64,000 bases of DNA, from the NCBI GenBank assembly GCA_964244585.1, contig CAXTJM010000017.1, positions 1 through 64,000 of the forward strand, given 5' to 3'. The position numbers and the translations under genes were made by a program. The notes beneath the pieces were generated by a model. The model saw only the letters and a program-made list of their open reading frames with translations. It ran no database searches and was not told the DNA's origin. How positions within the stretch are numbered: the stretch's first letter is position 1; each line of letters starts with the position of its first letter. The stretch is from LMUY01 sp964244585 (GTDB taxonomy: Bacteria; Pseudomonadota; Alphaproteobacteria; Acetobacterales; Acetobacteraceae). Shown piece after piece: positions 54,513 to 63,381 of the stretch.

Positions 54513-55355
54513 TCATCGCTCCGCGGCAAAGGCTCGGATCGTTGTCGGTACGCCAGCCTCGTACGGCGTCGCCGTGAATCCGAAGCGACGGACGAATTTC
54601 ACGCCGTCCACGATGTAGGCTCGGTCTCAGGTGAAGCCCACATCCGCGACCTCGCGGGCGAGTTGGTACACCCGTCCCAGCGGCCGCAGCAACGCGAACG
54701 GCACCGCCCACACGCGCAGCCGCGTTCCAAGGGTTGCCGCACCCATCGCCAGCAGCGCACGCGGAGTGCGCGTCGGTGCGCATGGCATGTTCCATACCTG
54801 TCCGAAATCCGCGTCGGGCGCATCGAGCAGCAGCACCGCCGCCCGGGCGATGTCGGGCACGTAAGCGAATTCGTGCGGGAAATCGGCCGGCACCAGCAAC
54901 TGCGCCGCCCGCCCCTTTGCTAGCGCGCTAAGGGCGCTGGCGCCGAGATGGGAGACGGCGACGCCAGGACCGTAGAAATCGGAGCAGCGCAGGGCCGCGA
55001 CCCGCACGCGGCAGCGCGCCGCCTGCCAGATGCGGGTGACCTCGGCTAGAATTGCCGGCTTCTCGCCCGCCGGAGTGAGCGGCATATCCTCCGTGCGCGG
55101 GCTGTGCTGCGGACCGAGCTGGTAGAGGTTGTCGATGAACACCAGTCGCGCGCCCGCCTCGGCGCAGCCTTCTATCATGTTCGTCATTGTCCGTGGCCAG
55201 GCGGTGCGCCAGACCCGTGCATCGTAGGCAAAGCCGACCGCCAGCACCGCCGGCGACGCGCCCTGGAGCGCGCGGGCCACGTCGCCGGGCTGGTTTGTCG
55301 TTGCCTCACCACGTCCGGCAAACCAGAAAAGGTCGCCATTACCGCTTGCATGCAC
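54513..55355 (-). pseudogene. NAD-dependent epimerase/SDR, nonsense-mutated and N-truncated
   Basis: Extended short-chain dehydrogenase. The visible part begins with VARALQGASPAVLAVGFAYD, then RLVFIDNLYQLGPQHSPRTE, RVAALRCSDFYGPGVAVS and HEFAYVPDIARAAVLLLDAP. The N-terminal G-x-x-G-x-x-G coenzyme motif is absent. Towards the end REVADVGFT is followed by TGA at 54629-54627, where relatives have Trp, and the frame then continues with DRAYIVDGVKFVRRFGFTA and reaches its proper stop at 54513. So one nonsense change plus a missing front. Not linked to the neighbouring pathways. Confidence 0.7.
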
Positions 55356-55624
55356 AAACTGCTAGCCATCCTGAGCGCAATCATGCGCTCACGAACCCTG
55401 TGGAAACCCACTTGAAAGCAAAGTCGCTCCCCCCGTTTTCACGGGCAGAAGGGGGCCGGGCACTGCCCAGAGGAGCGCACTGTCGTGGTCCGGGGCGCCC
55501 CCGCCCTCCGTCGGCTGCGCCGCCTTCCTTGTGAAGCACGGAGAAAGATCAAGAGAGGCGACCGTCCTGACTTCACGGAGGATCTTAATTTCTGAAGGAA
55601 GGTCGATATTGAAGGCCATCGCCG
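55356..55624. other. Non-coding stretch between SDR pseudogene and LysR gene
   Basis: About 270 bp. No credible gene in any frame; the missing SDR N-terminus is not found here. Confidence 0.4.
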
Positions 55625-56590
55625 TCATACTTCGTTCGTCTCGACACGCACGACCGGCCAGCCATGGGTGTTTTCGATCAGCGACTGTTGCCGGCACGTC
55701 TCCTCCTCCAGAAAGTCGGTCAGCATGCGCGCGGCAGTGGAGAGGGGCCGGCCGACGCTCTCGATGCGGTAGACGTCTAGTGACAAGGACGGGTTCTGCA
55801 GTGGTATGGCGAACAGCCGGGGATCGGCCCTGCGTGCGAGCATGATGGCGGGCAGGATCGCGGCCCAGTCGGTTGTCGCGACGAAATCCAATGTGCCGAA
55901 CATGCTGTCCATCTCCAGCCGGCGCACTACCTCCAAGCTGGTCGCAATGATGTACCGGTCCAGCAGTGCCCGCCGTGCCTGGAGGTGGGAAGGCAGTACC
56001 AACTTCAGTCCCGGCAACCGTGCCAGGCCGTGATGCAAGCCGAGCGCCTCGGCGGTGGCGACGCTGGTCACCAGATACTCCGGAGTGCGGACCACCAGCC
56101 GGCCGATGATGCCTACGTCGTCCGTCAGCGCGGGGACGATCGCCACGTCCAGTTCTCCGGCCCGCACCCGGTCAGTCACGGCGGCGCTGTAGCTTTCATG
56201 AACCTGCACGAGGACGTTGGGATACTGCGACACGAACCGGGACAGAGCGGGTGCCAGCACGCACCGGGCGAGCGTGGGCGTGATCCCGACTTTCGCTTCA
56301 CCCTGCAGTCCGCTCTCGAAGGTGACGAGCTTGCTGCGCACTTCATCCAACGCATGGAAGATCTTGATGCAGCCGGCATAGAAGGCATCCCCAGCCGGCG
56401 TCGGCAAGACCGACCCGGCACGCCGGACCAGCAACTGCGACCCCAGCATCTCCTCGAGCTTGCGGACATGCTGCGAGACGCCGGACTGCGTCGCGTTCTC
56501 CCGCTGCGCTGCTGCAGTGAATGAGCGTTCTTCGTAAACAGCAACGAACAACCGCATATCGCGCAGGTTCTCTGGGAGATAGACCGTCAT
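55625..56590 (-). CDS. LysR-family regulator
   Basis: Regulator of about 321 residues from ATG 56590. The helix-turn-helix is RDMRLFVAVYEERSFTAAAQ through SGVSQHVRKLEEMLGSQLLV; the co-inducer domain has GEAKVGITPTLARCVLAPAL, ELDVAIVPAL and a C-terminal half with DRYIIATSLEVVRRLEMD. LysR proteins usually control the divergent genes; here these are DUF1330 and the flavin-dependent oxidoreductase cluster, across a 337-bp gap. Confidence 0.93.
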   Translation of the reverse strand: MTVYLPENLRDMRLFVAVYEERSFTAAAQRENATQSGVSQHVRKLEEMLGSQLLVRRAGSVLPTPAGDAFYAGCIKIFHALDEVRSKLVTFESGLQGEAKVGITPTLARCVLAPALSRFVSQYPNVLVQVHESYSAAVTDRVRAGELDVAIVPALTDDVGIIGRLVVRTPEYLVTSVATAEALGLHHGLARLPGLKLVLPSHLQARRALLDRYIIATSLEVVRRLEMDSMFGTLDFVATTDWAAILPAIMLARRADPRLFAIPLQNPSLSLDVYRIESVGRPLSTAARMLTDFLEEETCRQQSLIENTHGWPVVRVETNEV

Positions 56591-56927
56591 GGCATATAGT
56601 CCTTGTTGGCCTCCTCCCCTTCGAGACGTTCCACACCGCCAGACAGCCGTCAAGGCAGCGGCCAGGCGGCTGGCTGGGTGCGCACGCTCCCGTCCGCAGC
56701 GCTTATCGGCCGACGAAAACAGGACCATCCTCATCCCGCGCGGGGAACAAGGGCGCACATGCTTCCATCAGCCGATCGAATAATCGGTATCAGGGTATAT
56801 GATCAACATGGCGACCGCTGGACGGTTGCGCTCCCAGGGCGGTCGCAGTCAACTCGACACCAGGGTCGCCGGGTCACCCTGTCCGTGAGACTTCTTGGCT
56901 GACCTGACGGTAGGGGAGGCCGAAGAC
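56591..56927. promoter_or_regulatory. Divergent control region LysR / catabolic cluster
   Basis: 337 bp between the LysR gene and the DUF1330 gene. An AT-rich segment with ATCGGTATCAGGGTATATGAT (about 56784-56804, ends ATC/GAT) is a possible LysR-binding site. No gene seen. Confidence 0.4.
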
Positions 56928-57230
56928 ATGGTTGCATTCTGGATCGCACGCGCCCGCGTCACCGACCCGGACGCATACGCCGAATATGCCAGGCGCGTCC
57001 CGGATGTATTGGCCGCCTATGGCGGGCGCATCCTGGCGCGGGGCGGCCGCTACTTGGTTGCCGAAGGTGTCGTGCCCAGGGAGCGCTTCGTGGTCGTCGA
57101 ATTCCCGACCCTTGAGGCCGCACAGGCGTGCCACGCCTCTGCGGCCTACGAAGAAGCGGCAAGGTTCCGCCGCAACGGCGCCGGCGAGGTCGAGATCGTC
57201 CTTGTTGAAGGCGTAACGCCGGGTAGCTGA
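56928..57230 (+). CDS. DUF1330 protein
   Basis: Small ferredoxin-like-fold protein of 100 residues: VAFWIARARVTDPDAYAEYA, GRILARGGRYLVAEG, ERFVVVEFPTLEAAQACHAS and the C-terminal GEVEIVLVEG. ATG 56928 follows GGGGAGG by nine bases; an upstream TTG at 56895 is less likely. DUF1330 proteins are common in catabolic clusters but have no firm function. Confidence 0.85.
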   Translation: MVAFWIARARVTDPDAYAEYARRVPDVLAAYGGRILARGGRYLVAEGVVPRERFVVVEFPTLEAAQACHASAAYEEAARFRRNGAGEVEIVLVEGVTPGS

Positions 57231-57339
57231 CGAGCTATACCCCGGCAAGCGCGCTGGCAGAGGCGTCCCCGGGCCTGGCCGCCCAGCACCGTGTCTTTGC
57301 CCCGGCCCGTTGGCAGTAGGAATCCTGATTGGGGGCATG

Positions 57340-57351
57340 ATGATCGATCAT
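57340..57351. promoter_or_regulatory. 12-bp palindrome before the flavin reductase operon
   Basis: ATGATCGATCAT, a perfect dyad about 95 bp before the GTG start at 57445, in the 214-bp gap behind DUF1330. Possible operator. Confidence 0.4.
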
Positions 57352-57444
57352 TTGCCGGCCTTATCCAGCGATCCTTATCATGAGATCCGACCGGGTTGCG
57401 ATCACTCCATAACCCCGGCGAGGTAATCGCAGGGAGGCTTTACG

Positions 57445-58566
57445 GTGGGCAACCCAATGCCGACGACCTTTGACGGGCGCGCATTGCGCGACGTTCTCGG
57501 CGCCTTCGTGACCGGAGTGACCGTTGTCACGACGGTGGACGGAGAGGGTCGCCCATTCGGGTTGACGGCCAATTCGTTCAGCTCCGTCTCGCTCGACCCG
57601 CCGCTGGTGCTCTGGAGCCAATCCCTGAAGGCGCCGAGCTATCCGGTGTTCCGGGATGCCGAGCGCTTCGCCATCAGCATCCTTGCCGAGCACCAGTTCG
57701 GCGTCTCGCAGCATTTCGCCCGCAGCGGGCCGGACAAGTTCGCCGGGGTAGAAACCGAGCGCGGCCGATCGGGCCTGCCCTTAATCCGGGACGCCGCGGC
57801 TTACCTCGAATGCCGCCGGGTGACGAGCTATCCTGGCGGGGACCACGCCGTGTTCCTCGGGCAAGTCGAGCATATCGCGCAGGGACCGCATCGGCCGCTC
57901 GCCTTCGGTCATGGGCGCTATCTCATCACCAGCCCGCACGATCTCGGCGCATTTTCGCTCGATTTGGGCATGTCCGGCCCAGGACACCTGCAGGCATTGC
58001 GGCTTGCCACGCCGGTTGCGGCAGAGCTCGCGGCCGCGCTGCAGGAGACGGTGGCGGTGGCGGTGTGGGGCAACATGGGCCCGACGGTGGTTCGGTGGGA
58101 GGAGTCGCCGCGGCCGGTCAGCCCAAACTTGCGGACGGGGGTCGTCCTGCCGGTCCTCGGCTCGGCGACTGGTCTCGCCTTCGCCGCTTTCCTTCCGAAG
58201 GAGCTTACCGCCGACGCCATCGCGGCGGAGTTGGCGCAGCGCCGTTCGCCGCTGGACAGCCCTGAAGAGGTGGAGCGCGCTTTTGAGCGGATCCGCCAAT
58301 TCGGCGCTGCCACTGTCAGCGAAAGCCGGGACAGCTTCGCCGGCATGTATGAGACGCCCATCAGCGCGGTCAGCGTGCCGGTCATGGACAGCTCCGGCGC
58401 TATGGTGCTCGCGCTGACCGTGGTTGGGCGAGGTGCCCGGCTGGACGTCCCGCCGGATGGTCCCGTGACCCGGGCCCTGAAGGGAGCCGCCGCATCGCTG
58501 TCGGGCCGGCTCGGCTTCCGGCAACGAAGCGAAATCACCAACGCATTCAGAGTGAGGGCCGAATGA
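57445..58566 (+). CDS. Flavin reductase fused to an IclR-type effector domain
   Basis: Fusion protein of 373 residues, GTG 57445 with AGGGAGG seven bases before it. Residues 1-165 are a flavin reductase (RALRDVLGAFVTGVTVVTTV, FGLTANSFSSVSLDPPLVLW, FAISILAEHQ, HAVFLGQVEHIA), supplying reduced FMN/FAD. Residues 170-373 resemble the effector-binding half of IclR regulators: HLQALRLATPVAAELAAALQ, GVVLPVLGSATGLAFAAFLP, ESRDSFAGMYETPISAVSVPV and MVLALTVVGRG. There is no helix-turn-helix. By analogy with the p-hydroxyphenylacetate hydroxylase reductase C1, whose C-terminal domain gates flavin release, the substrate may stimulate the reductase. TGA overlaps the monooxygenase ATG. Confidence 0.85.
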   Translation: MGNPMPTTFDGRALRDVLGAFVTGVTVVTTVDGEGRPFGLTANSFSSVSLDPPLVLWSQSLKAPSYPVFRDAERFAISILAEHQFGVSQHFARSGPDKFAGVETERGRSGLPLIRDAAAYLECRRVTSYPGGDHAVFLGQVEHIAQGPHRPLAFGHGRYLITSPHDLGAFSLDLGMSGPGHLQALRLATPVAAELAAALQETVAVAVWGNMGPTVVRWEESPRPVSPNLRTGVVLPVLGSATGLAFAAFLPKELTADAIAAELAQRRSPLDSPEEVERAFERIRQFGAATVSESRDSFAGMYETPISAVSVPVMDSSGAMVLALTVVGRGARLDVPPDGPVTRALKGAAASLSGRLGFRQRSEITNAFRVRAE

Positions 58567-59681
58567 AGCTCGGTATGTTCATGATGCCCGTGCATCCTGT
58601 TGGCCGCAACTACGCCCAGGTCCTGCGCGAGGATCGCGAGGCCATCATGCTCGCCGACCAACTCGGCTTCTACGATGCCTTTGTCGGGGAGCACCTGACG
58701 GATGCTGCCGAGAACGTCACCAACAGCTTGCTGTTCCAGGCAACGCTGATCCACTCGACCAAACACATCAAGCTCGCATCCGGCACCTGCAACCTGTCGC
58801 AGATCCATCCGGCGATCATCGCGGCCCAAGCGGCCATGTTCGACCACTTGGCGGATGGCCGCTTCATCCTGGGCGTCAGCCCCGGTGCGCTGGTATCGGA
58901 CGCGGAGGCGCTGGGGATCCTGGACGAAGACCGCAACCGGATGTTCTCGGAAGCCATCGACGTCATCCTCGCGATCTGGGAGCGGGAGCCGCCGTATGAC
59001 ATCGACTTCCCCGGCAACCGGTTCAAGGTCAGTACCCGGCGCACGATGGACCTGCCGTTCGGGGTTGGGGTCATGCCGAAACCCCTGCAAGGTCCGCGGC
59101 CGGAAATCGTCGGCACGGTGGTGGCCCCGTTCTCCAAGGGGGTGATCGCGATGGGCGAACGGGATTTCCATCCGCTCTCGGCCAACTTCCTCCTGCCGCA
59201 ATGGCTCAAGACGCATTGGCCCAACTACGCCGAGGGCAAGGTAAAGGCTGGCTTGAAAGCCGACCCGGCCGACTGGCGGGTGGCGCGCACCGTTTTCGTC
59301 GCGGACGACGAAGCCACCGCGCGGTCCTACGCCTTCGAAGCGGCGACCAGCCCGTACCGCTTCTACTACAACCAGATAAAGACGAAGTTGACCAAGGCCA
59401 AGCGGCACGTGGTGTTCAAGTCGCGCCCGGACCAGCCGGACGAGGAGTTGACGCTGGAGTTGGTCATGGACCAGCTTTGCATTTACGGGACGGTGAACAA
59501 GGTGGTCGATCGCATCCTCGCCCTGCGCGAGGAGATCGGCGATTTCGGTGAGTTGGTCTATGCCAGCATGGACTGGGTTGATGCGGACCTGGCACGCCGG
59601 TCGATGCAATTGATGGCGGAGCAGGTTATGCCGCGCGTGAACCAGGCAATCACGGCGGCGCCGATGCAACGGATCGCTTGA
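58563..59681 (+). CDS. Luciferase-like (LLM) flavin-dependent monooxygenase
   Basis: Two-component monooxygenase of 372 residues using the reduced flavin from the preceding gene. Family motifs: MKLGMFMMPVHPVGRNY, LADQLGFYDAFVGEHL, HIKLASGTCNLSQIHPAIIA, DHLADGRFILGVSPGAL and NRFKVSTRRTMDLPFG. Starts at ATG 58563, coupled by ATGA. Substrate unknown; clusters with LLM enzyme, enol-lactonase-like hydrolase and hydroxyacid dehydrogenase suggest ring or ester opening. Confidence 0.92.
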   Translation: MKLGMFMMPVHPVGRNYAQVLREDREAIMLADQLGFYDAFVGEHLTDAAENVTNSLLFQATLIHSTKHIKLASGTCNLSQIHPAIIAAQAAMFDHLADGRFILGVSPGALVSDAEALGILDEDRNRMFSEAIDVILAIWEREPPYDIDFPGNRFKVSTRRTMDLPFGVGVMPKPLQGPRPEIVGTVVAPFSKGVIAMGERDFHPLSANFLLPQWLKTHWPNYAEGKVKAGLKADPADWRVARTVFVADDEATARSYAFEAATSPYRFYYNQIKTKLTKAKRHVVFKSRPDQPDEELTLELVMDQLCIYGTVNKVVDRILALREEIGDFGELVYASMDWVDADLARRSMQLMAEQVMPRVNQAITAAPMQRIA

Positions 59682-60508
59682 TGCTCCTGCCGAAGCAGGG
59701 CGGGCCGGTGCATCACCGCGTCGATGCCGGCGGCGTCGTGCTTGCCGCGGCCACAGACGGCGCGGCCGGCCGTCCTTGGCTGATCCTGTCCAACAGCCTG
59801 GCCGCAGACCACAGCATGTGGGACGGCGAGGTGGCTGCGCTGGCCACCGACTACCGCGTGCTGCGGTACGACACGCGTGGCCACGGCAGCAGCACCGCCG
59901 CCCCCGGCCCCTACAGCTTCGACGACCTTGCCGGTGACGTGCTGGTGCTGATGGACCATTTCGGGATAGGGCGCGCGACCTTCGTCGGCTTATCGCTCGG
60001 CGGGATGACGGGGCTGAAGCTGGCACTCGACCATCCGCAGCGCATCCAACGCCTGGTTTGCTGCGACGCACGCGCGGAAGTTCCTGAAGTGGGTCGCGCG
60101 TTCTGGGACGAACGTGTCGCCCTGGTGCAGGCGGGGGGCATGGCGGCGGTGGTAGAGGACACGGTCGAGCGCTGGATCATGCCGACGACCCGCACGGGTG
60201 CGCCGGAGGTCGTGGGGGCGATCGGCACGATGATCCGGCGCACAAGCGTTGAAGGGTACGTCGGATGCATCGCCGCGATCAAGACGGCCGCTTTCCTGCA
60301 ACGCCTGCCTGCACTGGCGCTGCCGACGGCTTACCTCGTCGGCGAGCATGACGGTGGAGCCCCGGCCAACACCATGAGGGAGATGGCGTCGCGGACCCCT
60401 GGCGCATCGTTGCACGTGGTGCCGGGTGCTGCCCACCTGCCCAATCTGGACGCCCCCGGAGCCTTCGACCACGCGTTGCACGAGGCATTGCGCGAAACGG
60501 CACGATAG
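59681..60508 (+). CDS. Alpha/beta hydrolase, enol-lactonase-like
   Basis: Hydrolase of 275 residues starting at ATG 59681 (TGATG with the monooxygenase stop). Nucleophile elbow FVGLSLGGMTG with catalytic Ser, RYDTRGHGSS, YLVGEHDGGAP for the Asp and VVPGAAHLPNLDAP for the His. Closest in style to 3-oxoadipate enol-lactonase (PcaD), but pca genes are absent. Probably hydrolyses the lactone or ester formed by the monooxygenase. Confidence 0.9.
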   Translation: MLLPKQGGPVHHRVDAGGVVLAAATDGAAGRPWLILSNSLAADHSMWDGEVAALATDYRVLRYDTRGHGSSTAAPGPYSFDDLAGDVLVLMDHFGIGRATFVGLSLGGMTGLKLALDHPQRIQRLVCCDARAEVPEVGRAFWDERVALVQAGGMAAVVEDTVERWIMPTTRTGAPEVVGAIGTMIRRTSVEGYVGCIAAIKTAAFLQRLPALALPTAYLVGEHDGGAPANTMREMASRTPGASLHVVPGAAHLPNLDAPGAFDHALHEALRETAR

Positions 60509-60718
60509 GGTGCCGGGTGGCGACCCAACTGCGGCGGCCATACCGTCACCGACGCCCGTAGCATCAGTGATTATGATCGGCCTAAGCAGGAAAAATTATT
60601 CGACACGCCAGGCTGACAGTATTTGGGTTTCAGAACGCGTCGCTTCCACGGTCATCTCAGGGGTGCCGCGGCAAGATTAAGGATCAATACGTCCGAATAT
60701 AGGACGGGGGGAGAGGTC
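60509..60718. other. Gap before the second half of the cluster
   Basis: About 210 bp, AT-richer around 60585-60640, which may hold a separate promoter for the genes behind. No gene recognised. Confidence 0.4.
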
Positions 60719-60877
60719 ATGGAAATCCTGTCGCGGATCGTCGGCGAGATCATCTTCCTGCTCCGGACTGCCGGAGCCGCACACGTCGTGGATGGCCAGG
60801 TTGAGGATTGGTTGTCGTCCGTCCCGGCACCGGATCGGCGGCGGCGGGGTGTCCACCCGGCAAGAGACGCCCGGTGA
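60719..60877 (+). CDS. Small protein of 52 residues
   Basis: ATG 60719 stands behind a strong ribosome site (GGGGGGAGAGG), and the TGA overlaps the GTG of the dehydrogenase gene (GTGA). Both features argue for real translation. The sequence has a hydrophobic start (ILSRIVGEIIFLLRTAG) and a basic end (DRRRRGVHPARDAR). I cannot tell whether it is a functional peptide, a leader for translational coupling, or the remnant of a longer gene. Confidence 0.45.
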   Translation: MEILSRIVGEIIFLLRTAGAAHVVDGQVEDWLSSVPAPDRRRRGVHPARDAR

Positions 60878-61845
60878 CCAATGCAGGGCCTGTGAAGCCG
60901 CTACACGGTGTGACGCCCGCCCTGCCGTCGCCGCCATCCGTTCCACCTGCGCTTGCGCCCGGGGCAGCGATCGGTCTGGTCGGTACGGGCGCGCTAGGGG
61001 CAGCCCTCGCCGGGTTGCTGGTCAGGGGCGGCTTCCGCGTCGTCGCGTTCGACCCGGCGCCGGCGGCGCTCGCCAATGCCGTGGCGCAGGGCGCGACCGG
61101 GGCGGCGGACGCGTGTCGGCTGATGCAGGCCGTCGACGCCGCCATCGTTTGCGTGTCGACCGTGGCGGCGCTCCGTGCGACGGCCGATGCGGCGGTGGAT
61201 GCGGGGAACCCGCCCGGCTTGGTCATCGAGATGAGCACTTTGCCAGCCGCTGCCAAGCTGGACGCTCGGGAACGATTGGCCGGCCGGGCGGTCGTGCTCG
61301 ATTGCCCGGTCAGCGGCACCTCCGCGCAGGCGGCGGCTGGTGACCTGGTCGTGTTCGCCAGCGGCGAGCGGGAGGCGGTCGAAAGCTGTCGCGCCGTGTT
61401 CGCGGCCGTCGCGCGCCGGACGATCCACGCCGGGCCCTTCGGCGCGGGGATGCAGCTCAAGCTCCTCGCCAACCACCTGGTGGGCCTGCACAGCCTGGTC
61501 GCCGCCGAGGTGCTGATGCTCGCGGAAGCGGCAGGGCTGGACACGGCTCTCGCCCTGGAGGCGCTCAACGAGAGCGCCGGCGGGTCGAAGATGCTGAAGC
61601 TGCGCGGCGAGCTGATGCTGCGGCGGACGTATTATCCGCCTACCGCCAGCATCGACATCATCGTCAAGGACGGGGCGCTGATCATGGACATGGCCCGCGC
61701 CGCAGAGTGCCGTCTGCCCCTGTTCGATCGGGCCTACGAATTGTTCGGCGAGGCCCAGCGCGAAGGGTTGGGCAAGGACGACATCGCCGCCATGCTTGAG
61801 CATCTCACGAAGTACTTCGGGCGAAACACTAACCGGCCCGGCTAG
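60874..61845 (+). CDS. NAD(P)-dependent beta-hydroxyacid dehydrogenase
   Basis: 3-hydroxyisobutyrate dehydrogenase-type enzyme of 323 residues. G-x-G-x-x-G in IGLVGTGALGAALAG, substrate loop LDCPVSGTSAQAAAGDL, catalytic Lys in FGAGMQLKLLANHLVG and the C-terminal DIIVKDGALIMDMA helix. GTG 60874 overlaps the small gene. Probably oxidises a hydroxy acid produced by the cluster; the substrate is unknown. Confidence 0.9.
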   Translation: MTNAGPVKPLHGVTPALPSPPSVPPALAPGAAIGLVGTGALGAALAGLLVRGGFRVVAFDPAPAALANAVAQGATGAADACRLMQAVDAAIVCVSTVAALRATADAAVDAGNPPGLVIEMSTLPAAAKLDARERLAGRAVVLDCPVSGTSAQAAAGDLVVFASGEREAVESCRAVFAAVARRTIHAGPFGAGMQLKLLANHLVGLHSLVAAEVLMLAEAAGLDTALALEALNESAGGSKMLKLRGELMLRRTYYPPTASIDIIVKDGALIMDMARAAECRLPLFDRAYELFGEAQREGLGKDDIAAMLEHLTKYFGRNTNRPG

Positions 61846-61888
61846 CAGGCGACTGCGAGTCCAGGTCCAAAAACAGCAGGAGAGTCCC

Positions 61889-63331
61889 TTGACCAGGAAT
61901 GCCTCAGAGACATCGCTGCAAGATCTGCTCGACGGCAGTCCTCTCGACGTCCGATACTGGGGCTGCTTCGCCCTCATCTCGGCGAGCGGCCTCATCGACT
62001 TCTTTGATTTCTTTGTCATCGGCTTCATCATGTCGAGGGTGGCGCCGGAGTGGCATCTGACCTACGGCGAGACGGCGACCATCCTCCTCGCCGCGGGGGT
62101 GGGGGCGATCACGGGGTCGTTCCTCGCCGGCTCGTTGTGCGACCGCTACGGGCGCAAGCCGGTCTACGTGGTCGGCGGCCTGATCTGCGCGGCTTCAGCC
62201 GGTGGAATTGCGTTCACACCGGAAGGCGCGTGGGAATGGTTTGCGGTGCTGCGCTTCATCACGGGGGTGTCGCTGACGCTGGTAACCTCGGCGCAGATCA
62301 CCATGATCGTGGAGCGGACGCCCACGCGGGCGCGCACGGTTGTTGCCCCGCTGTCCCAGGTGGGTCCTTCGGCCGGCATCCTGGCGTCGTCGCTGCTTTC
62401 GGCCACGTTGTTGCCGACATTGGGCTGGCGCGGGCTCGCGATGTTCGGGTTCTTGGCCGCCGTGCCGGCGGTGCTGGGCTGGATCTTCATGGGCGAGTCG
62501 ATTCCCTGGCTGCTGTCCAGCGGACAACAGGCCGCAGCGCTCCGCCAGGTCGCCAAGCGGCTGCGCCGCCCGGTCTCGGAGTTGCCGCTGCCGCCCAAGG
62601 CGTACCGCACGGTCAAGCCCAGCGGCAACTGGGTCGAGATGCTGTCTGAGGGCCGCCGCTGCACCCTCATTATCCTGACATGGGCGGGGGTGGCCACCGC
62701 GCTCTATGGCGTCTACCTTTGGGGACCGACAATCCTGTCGCTTACGCTCGCGATCACGCCGGGCCAGGCGGCGGGGCTTTTCATCTACGTGTCGTGCATG
62801 TCGCTGGTCGGTAAGGCGCTGTTCTCCGTACTGCCGTACTGGCTGGGACGGCGGGGCGCGGGACTGCTATCGACCGGCTGCGGCGTGCTGGCGGTGCTGG
62901 CGGCGGCGTTTGCTCCGGCGGGCACGCTGCTGGGGCTGCCCTGGCGGTTGTTGGCCTTCATGTCGGGGGCGATCTTCATCGATGGCGGGCTGGCCAACAT
63001 GGTCCCCTACGGCGCCGAAGTGTTCCCGGTGCGTATGGCGGCGCGCGGTGTCGGCCTTTGTCAGGCCGCGAACGGGATCGGCAAGATCGTAGGCCCGCTC
63101 AGCCTGGCCTTCATCGCCGGCACTGGGAACCTCGTTGCGCCCACGGCCACGCTGGCGGCGGTCGTGCCGGGGTTCTGCTTCCTGGCCGGGTGCGTCGCCG
63201 TCGCGTTCCTGGCGTTCCTGCTGATCCCGATCGAGACCAGCGGGCGCGGCCTGGTGCTGACCGACCTGGACGAGGCCAGCACGGCCGCGACCCAAAGCCT
63301 GTCGCCGCTCGCCGCCTCGCGCAACGCATGA
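61889..63331 (+). CDS. MFS transporter, aromatic-acid/H+ symporter type
   Basis: Carrier of 480 residues from TTG 61889, which follows AGCAGGAGAG; an ATG before it overlaps the dehydrogenase. Twelve transmembrane helices are expected: first FALISASGLIDFFDFFVIGF, with the motif GSLCDRYGRKPVYVVGG between helices 2 and 3, and AEVFPVRMAARGVGLCQAANG in the second half. Sequence style fits metabolite/aromatic-acid symporters of the AAHS group. Likely imports the substrate of the cluster. Confidence 0.9.
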   Translation: MTRNASETSLQDLLDGSPLDVRYWGCFALISASGLIDFFDFFVIGFIMSRVAPEWHLTYGETATILLAAGVGAITGSFLAGSLCDRYGRKPVYVVGGLICAASAGGIAFTPEGAWEWFAVLRFITGVSLTLVTSAQITMIVERTPTRARTVVAPLSQVGPSAGILASSLLSATLLPTLGWRGLAMFGFLAAVPAVLGWIFMGESIPWLLSSGQQAAALRQVAKRLRRPVSELPLPPKAYRTVKPSGNWVEMLSEGRRCTLIILTWAGVATALYGVYLWGPTILSLTLAITPGQAAGLFIYVSCMSLVGKALFSVLPYWLGRRGAGLLSTGCGVLAVLAAAFAPAGTLLGLPWRLLAFMSGAIFIDGGLANMVPYGAEVFPVRMAARGVGLCQAANGIGKIVGPLSLAFIAGTGNLVAPTATLAAVVPGFCFLAGCVAVAFLAFLLIPIETSGRGLVLTDLDEASTAATQSLSPLAASRNA

Positions 63332-63381
63332 GCGGCGGCCGGATCACTAATGCGATGGCCTATCTGACGGGAGGAACAACG

